Below are positions 60,324 through 64,000 of a DNA stretch of 64,000 nucleotides, piece by piece. The position numbers and the translations under genes were made by a program. The stretch is from M3007 sp964630705 (GTDB lineage Bacteria > Bacteroidota > Bacteroidia > Chitinophagales > Saprospiraceae): assembly GCA_964630705.1 (NCBI GenBank), contig CAZVZH010000002.1, forward strand, positions 1 through 64,000. The letters are read 5' to 3'. Position 1 is the stretch's first letter. Every line of letters begins with the position of its first letter. The notes below the pieces were generated by a model. It did no database searches. It was given only the letters and a program-made list of their open reading frames with translations, and had not been told where the DNA came from.

Positions 60324-60767
60324 TTATTTAGGTTTTGATTCTTCCGCCCGGATAATGGAGGCAATGGCGCTTTTCACCTGATCGGTGGCTTCCTTCACAA
60401 AGTCCTTGTCCAGCTTGCCTTTTTCTTTCCAACGATCGAGAAAGGGTTGCACCATTTTGTCGCGCAGTAGTCGGTACTGTTCCGTCACTTCTTTGTTTTT
60501 GGGCGTGGCAGCTGCCCGGTCGTAGGCGGCCGTGAGGCTGGCTACGATGGCTTTCACTTCCGGTTCGTTTTCGGAATAGGCTTTGGTGGCTTTGAGCATC
60601 AGCGCCGGGACGTTTTTTGCCAAATTTTTGGCATTTTCGATCGCCACAGTGTCGATACGGGCGCTGGTACAGCTGGCCACCAGGGCCAGCAGGGCCGCCA
60701 GCGCAAAGCTGGTCCAGGCCGTAGCAGGACGGAAGATCGAAGGGCTGATCGAGCGGATGGTTCTCAT
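60324..60767 (-). CDS. Small lipoprotein
   Basis: A 147-residue exported lipoprotein. Signal peptide with lipobox LALVASC, the Cys being the lipid anchor at about residue 33. The mature part is helical, with IENAKNLAKNVPALMLKATKAYSENEPEVKAIVASL, EVTEQYRLLRDKMVQPFLDRW and FVKEATDQVKSAIASII segments. No family was recognised. The ATG at 60767 was chosen because the longer frame has no signal-peptide form. It precedes the 112-residue gene. Confidence 0.65.
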   Translation of the reverse strand: MRTIRSISPSIFRPATAWTSFALAALLALVASCTSARIDTVAIENAKNLAKNVPALMLKATKAYSENEPEVKAIVASLTAAYDRAAATPKNKEVTEQYRLLRDKMVQPFLDRWKEKGKLDKDFVKEATDQVKSAIASIIRAEESKPK

Positions 60768-60841
60768 AAAAAATCGTTTTTGGTGAACGTGAAGGTATAA
60801 CAGGCGAAATGAACGATCAAAAGTAGGATAAATGATGCAGA

Positions 60842-61720
60842 TCAAATACCGGCTGAAATTTTTTCCAGGGTGCGCTCGATCAGCCGCTGCACGGTTTGGC
60901 CGGGCGCCGCGCTGAATTTGCCCAAGGGCCGGTTGGCAATAATGGCGCTGAGCGAAATGGCGCGGTGCCCCAGGAGCCGGGCCAGTCCGAACATGGCAGC
61001 CGTTTCCATTTCCAGATTCAACACCCGGCGGCCTTCAAATTCAAAGGTATGCAGCCAATCGAGGTATTCGGGCAACCGCACCGGCGCCCGAAGTTGCCGG
61101 CCTTGCGGACCATAAAAGCCGGGGTTGGTGGCGGTCAGCCCTTGGTAAAATCCATCGCTGAAAACCTGCGCCAAACCGGCGTCGGCTTCGGCGTAATAGG
61201 GCGCCAACGGAAACGACCAGCGCGGGCCAAAATGCGCCCGCAGGGCCTGCACCAGGGCGTGTTCCTGCTGTTCCGGCGCCTGATAAAATTGGAGCAGCCC
61301 GTCGAGGCCAATGCCGCCGGTTGAGGCCACAAAACTGTCGGCGGGCACCTCCGCCTGCAGGCCGCCGGCGGTGCCGATGCGGATGATGGTCAGGCTGGTC
61401 GTTTGGGCTTTGACTTGCCGCTGGTCCAGGTCGATGTTGAACAGCGCGTCGAGTTCATTAAAAACGATGTCGATGTTGTCGGGGCCGATACCTGTCGATA
61501 ACACGCTCAGCCGGGTATTGCCCAACCAGCCGGTGTGGGTGACAAATTCCCGTTTTTGCACCCGGTGCTCCACCCGGTCAAAATAGCGGCTCACCCGCTC
61601 CACGCGGTCTTGATCGCCCACGGTAATGATGATCGGAGCCACTTGTTCGGGCTGCAGGTTGAGGTGGTAAATGCTTCCGTCGGCGTTGCGGATCAGTTCG
61701 GATTCCTGAATCTTTTTCAT
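60842..61720 (-). CDS. Nucleoside phosphorylase (uridine phosphorylase-like)
   Basis: A 292-residue enzyme of the PNP/UDP family that cleaves nucleosides with phosphate in salvage. It shows VGDQDRVERVSRYFD, a phosphate-binding GTAGGLQ segment (TIIRIGTAGGL), and a late LNLEMETAAMFGLA motif that binds ribose. The last motif is typical of the uridine/purine phosphorylase class; base specificity is not certain. It begins 72 bases from the divergent MFS gene. Confidence 0.88.
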   Translation of the reverse strand: MKKIQESELIRNADGSIYHLNLQPEQVAPIIITVGDQDRVERVSRYFDRVEHRVQKREFVTHTGWLGNTRLSVLSTGIGPDNIDIVFNELDALFNIDLDQRQVKAQTTSLTIIRIGTAGGLQAEVPADSFVASTGGIGLDGLLQFYQAPEQQEHALVQALRAHFGPRWSFPLAPYYAEADAGLAQVFSDGFYQGLTATNPGFYGPQGRQLRAPVRLPEYLDWLHTFEFEGRRVLNLEMETAAMFGLARLLGHRAISLSAIIANRPLGKFSAAPGQTVQRLIERTLEKISAGI

Positions 61721-61792
61721 TTTTCAGCGATTTGTTTACTGCCGTGAAAATACAGGGCAATTCCCCGTTTCTTTGCAGCTGAACGGAAAAAG

Positions 61793-63070
61793 ATGCCTAC
61801 GCTTTTGAAAAACAATCCGACGCCCAAATCTTCCCCGCTAGCCCCCATTTTCCTAACCGTTTTTCTCGACATGCTGGGAGTTGGGATCATCATTCCGGTT
61901 TTGCCGGCCCTGTTTATTTCACCCGACACCAGCATTTTGGCCGCCGATACTACCCTGACTGATCGCTCGCTGCTGTACGGTTACCTGATTGCCATTTACC
62001 CGCTGATGCAATTTTTTGGCGCGCCGGTATTGGGGGCCTTGTCTGACCGGTATGGCCGCCGGCCCATGCTCGTCGTATCTTTAGCCGGCACTTTGCTGGG
62101 CTACCTGCTGTTTGGCTGGGCTATTTTATTAAAAAACTTACCCCTGCTGTTTTTGAGCCGCGCACTGCCAGGATTTACCGGCGGCAATATCAGCATCGTG
62201 TATTCCGCTATTTCCGACCTTACCGTGAAGATGCCGGAAAACCGGCCCAAGTACTTCGGTTTGATCGGTATGGCCTTCGGACTCGGGTTTATCCTCGGCC
62301 CCGCCCTGGGCGGCCTGCTCGCCGACAACACGGTGCTTTCCTGGTTCGATCACGCTACGCCTTTTTGGTTTACTGCCGGACTCACGCTGCTCAACATCCT
62401 GTTGTTGTGGCGCTTGTTTCCGGAAACGCTGCCTGAAAAGCGCGACACGCCGGTTCGTTTTACTACCGGTATCCGCAACATCCGCAAAGCGTTTTCGTCG
62501 CCTAACCTTCGGGGGATTTTCCAGGTGTCGATGTTGCTTTCGCTGGGCTTCTCTTTTTTCGCCCAGTTTTTTGCCGTGTATTTGATGCAGCGCTTCGGGA
62601 TGAAGGAAAAAGACATTGGGCTGATTTTCGCCTGGGTGGGTATCTGGCTGGTGTTCACGCAGGGCGTGACGGTCCGGCAGTTGTCGAAGCGAGTACCCTC
62701 TCAAAAAATTCTGCGCTATTCCATCGTGTTGTTGAGCATTTCCGTACCCCTGGTGCTGTTGGTCGACAGCCCCTGGATGGTCCTGTGGGTCAATCCTTTG
62801 ATCGCCACCTTCCAAGGCATCACCGCGCCGAACCTCACCACAGTGGTCAGCGCTCAGGCCAGCGCCCAGGAGCAAGGTGAAATTTTGGGCATCAACCAAA
62901 GCATGATTTCGGTAGGGCAGCTCGTGCCGCCCCTGATCGCCGGCTATTTGAACAGCCTGGATGGGGCTTATCCAATTCTGGCGGCTGGAATGACCATCTT
63001 TCTCGGCTGGATCGTGTACATTCGCCTGCGTTTAGACCAGGACAAAACCGCCGCAGCGCCCACATTATGA
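61793..63070 (+). CDS. MFS transporter (TCR/Tet class)
   Basis: A 425-residue twelve-helix major facilitator. It has the MFS signature GALSDRYGRRPMLVVSL between helices 2 and 3, and the antiporter-type motif GLGFILGPALGG in helix 5. The layout is that of the drug:proton antiporter or tetracycline-resistance-like group; the substrate is unknown and resistance should not be inferred from this. The stop codon overlaps the DciA-like gene by 4 bases. Confidence 0.9.
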   Translation: MPTLLKNNPTPKSSPLAPIFLTVFLDMLGVGIIIPVLPALFISPDTSILAADTTLTDRSLLYGYLIAIYPLMQFFGAPVLGALSDRYGRRPMLVVSLAGTLLGYLLFGWAILLKNLPLLFLSRALPGFTGGNISIVYSAISDLTVKMPENRPKYFGLIGMAFGLGFILGPALGGLLADNTVLSWFDHATPFWFTAGLTLLNILLLWRLFPETLPEKRDTPVRFTTGIRNIRKAFSSPNLRGIFQVSMLLSLGFSFFAQFFAVYLMQRFGMKEKDIGLIFAWVGIWLVFTQGVTVRQLSKRVPSQKILRYSIVLLSISVPLVLLVDSPWMVLWVNPLIATFQGITAPNLTTVVSAQASAQEQGEILGINQSMISVGQLVPPLIAGYLNSLDGAYPILAAGMTIFLGWIVYIRLRLDQDKTAAAPTL

Positions 63071-63357
63071 AAAAGAAAAACGACTTTTCGTTGCAGGAAG
63101 CCATGCAGGATATGATCCGGCAATACCGTTTGCAGCCCCAGTTGAACGAAACGCGGGTTAAAATGCTGTGGGAAAAACTGATGGGAAAAACCATTGCAAC
63201 CTACACCTCGAACATCCGGTTGCAGAAAAACGTCTTGCACCTCACCATCCTCTCCGCCCCGCTCAAGCACGAGCTGTCTTTCGGCAAGGAAAAAATTATG
63301 GCCTTGCTCAACGAAGAAATCGGCGAAGACCTGATTAAAGAAGTGGTGATCCGCTAG
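63067..63357 (+). CDS. DciA-like (DUF721) protein
   Basis: A 96-residue protein of the DUF721/DciA family. In other phyla DciA helps load the replicative helicase. The DUF721 pattern is clear: a helical start, then VKMLWEKLMGKTIATYTSNIRLQKNVLHLTILSAPLKHELSF and GKEKIMALLNEEIGEDLIKEVVI. Its ATG overlaps the MFS stop codon, so they are co-translated. Confidence 0.85.
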   Translation: MKKKNDFSLQEAMQDMIRQYRLQPQLNETRVKMLWEKLMGKTIATYTSNIRLQKNVLHLTILSAPLKHELSFGKEKIMALLNEEIGEDLIKEVVIR

Positions 63358-63360
63358 CGC

Positions 63361-64000
63361 TTATTTGTCGGGGCGTTTGCCCTGATGCAAAAACTCCTGA
63401 TACGCTTTGAGCTCTGCCCATTCGCCATTGGCAGCCAGCAATGCTTGCGACGGCCAGGTGCCAGGGTCGTGTACGACGAAACGGGGGCCCGCATCAGCCA
63501 AAATGTTTTTGATTTGTTGAACGCCGGTGGCCGCCAGTTGGCCGTAAGTCGTGATGCCCGCTTGAAACAGCACCTCTTCGATTTTCGGCCCGATGCCTTC
63601 TACAATTTTCAGGTCGTCGTGCGGGCCCTTGGTTACCGCGGCGATCACGGACGGCTCCTGCTCCGCAGGCTTGGCCGGCGTTTTTTGGGCAACCGGCTCC
63701 TCCGCTTCCGCAATACCTTCTTCCAAATGCTCCTCCGCCACCGGGGCGATAAAAATTGGCGACGGGATGGCGGCTGCTCCGGCGTCTGCATTTTCCTTTA
63801 AGGCTGCCAGCTGGGGCTCCGCATCCAGTGCCGGCGTTTGGGAAAGGTTTTCCGGATCGGCAATGCTGGCTTCCAGGTCGGGAAGGTCGCCGTCGAGCGG
63901 CCGGCTGGGCAGCGGAGCGGGGATTTCCAGGCTGTGCGCGCCGGCCTCGGGTTCGTGCGCCATGCCGAATTCGGATTCCAGTTGCCGGTTGCGGGCCTGC
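63361..64000 (-). CDS. Helix-hairpin-helix protein, partial (5' end beyond window)
   Basis: The frame is open to the window edge, with the readable part ending at 63361 (about 213 codons). The C-terminal part carries a helix-hairpin-helix block (DDLKIVEGIGPKIEEVLFQAGITTYGQLAATG) like proteins described as flap-endonuclease-like, which bind DNA. Ahead is a Glu/Pro/Ala-rich acidic low-complexity stretch. Residues ahead of the ATG at 63963 continue a charged helical (coiled-coil-like) reading, so the true start probably lies outside the window. Confidence 0.75.
   Translation of the reverse strand, partial: QARNRQLESEFGMAHEPEAGAHSLEIPAPLPSRPLDGDLPDLEASIADPENLSQTPALDAEPQLAALKENADAGAAAIPSPIFIAPVAEEHLEEGIAEAEEPVAQKTPAKPAEQEPSVIAAVTKGPHDDLKIVEGIGPKIEEVLFQAGITTYGQLAATGVQQIKNILADAGPRFVVHDPGTWPSQALLAANGEWAELKAYQEFLHQGKRPDK

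Noticed and set aside
61793..63070. MFS transporter as an antibiotic resistance gene
   Set aside because: It only matches the general TCR/Tet class; no specific resistance determinant can be claimed from the sequence.

Overview
The window is a gene-dense chromosomal segment of about 55% G+C from a member of the Bacteroidota, most likely class Saprospiria. The lineage call rests on a giant adhesin with a type IX secretion (T9SS type B) C-terminal domain, SprB-like and choice-of-anchor-L domains, a TonB-dependent receptor with a CarboxypepD-type N-terminal plug extension, Bacteroidota-type promoters (TTTG, 17 bases, TAnnTTTG), and gene types typical of that phylum. The class-level placement is inference from general resemblance, not from a phylogeny. 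No rRNA, tRNA, CRISPR array, intact insertion sequence or prophage was seen.

Layout. 0-4.3 kb: an ArsC-like protein, a TolB-propeller/amidohydrolase and a small membrane protein. 4.4-14.9 kb: one gene for a 3515-residue T9SS adhesin with 29 tandem ~84-residue repeats, part of which shows a three-repeat higher-order period. 15.1-16.6 kb: a lone contractile-tail sheath protein. 16.8-20.4 kb: the SbcCD nuclease pair. 20.4-28.2 kb: a run of metabolic and housekeeping genes (DinB-fold, rRNA m5C methyltransferase, GH36 glycosidase, YqgE/AlgH, FabD, IlvE, an ABM-domain enzyme). 28.2-36 kb: SurE, a LysM protein, a TonB receptor behind a TPP riboswitch, a NadR-like kinase and Era. 36.2-44 kb: PyrC, an M20 dipeptidase, an FKBP isomerase, an M50-like membrane protein, an orphan histidine kinase coupled to PrmC, then PurK and PurE. 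44-48.2 kb (minus strand): a two-subunit HdrCB-like iron-sulfur module, a small conserved protein, and a protein joining an effector-associated domain, a trypsin-like protease and a TIR domain. 48.3-54.6 kb: a PyrR-like phosphoribosyltransferase, a helical protein, LhgO, a 95-bp MITE-like element with a perfect 9-bp target duplication, and a TonB receptor translationally coupled to SelD. 54.7-59.8 kb (minus strand): MiaB, a second effector-associated-domain protein with a transmembrane segment, a receiver-less sigma-54 activator, and a thioredoxin-fold lipid/envelope-type protein. 59.9-64 kb: a small lipoprotein pair, a nucleoside phosphorylase, an MFS exporter, a DciA-like protein and a partial helix-hairpin-helix protein.

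The best candidate for an undescribed system is the pair of proteins that share an N-terminal effector-associated helical domain (43994-45520 and 57585-58334). One carries a protease and a TIR domain. The other carries a membrane anchor and an SH3-like tail and sits directly ahead of a sigma-54 activator. The two N-termini align by eye, which suggests a homotypic adaptor/effector pairing of the kind proposed for bacterial conflict systems. Other items of note are the orphan sheath gene, the riboswitch-controlled receptor, the adhesin's higher-order repeat structure, and three long palindromic elements in intergenic space.
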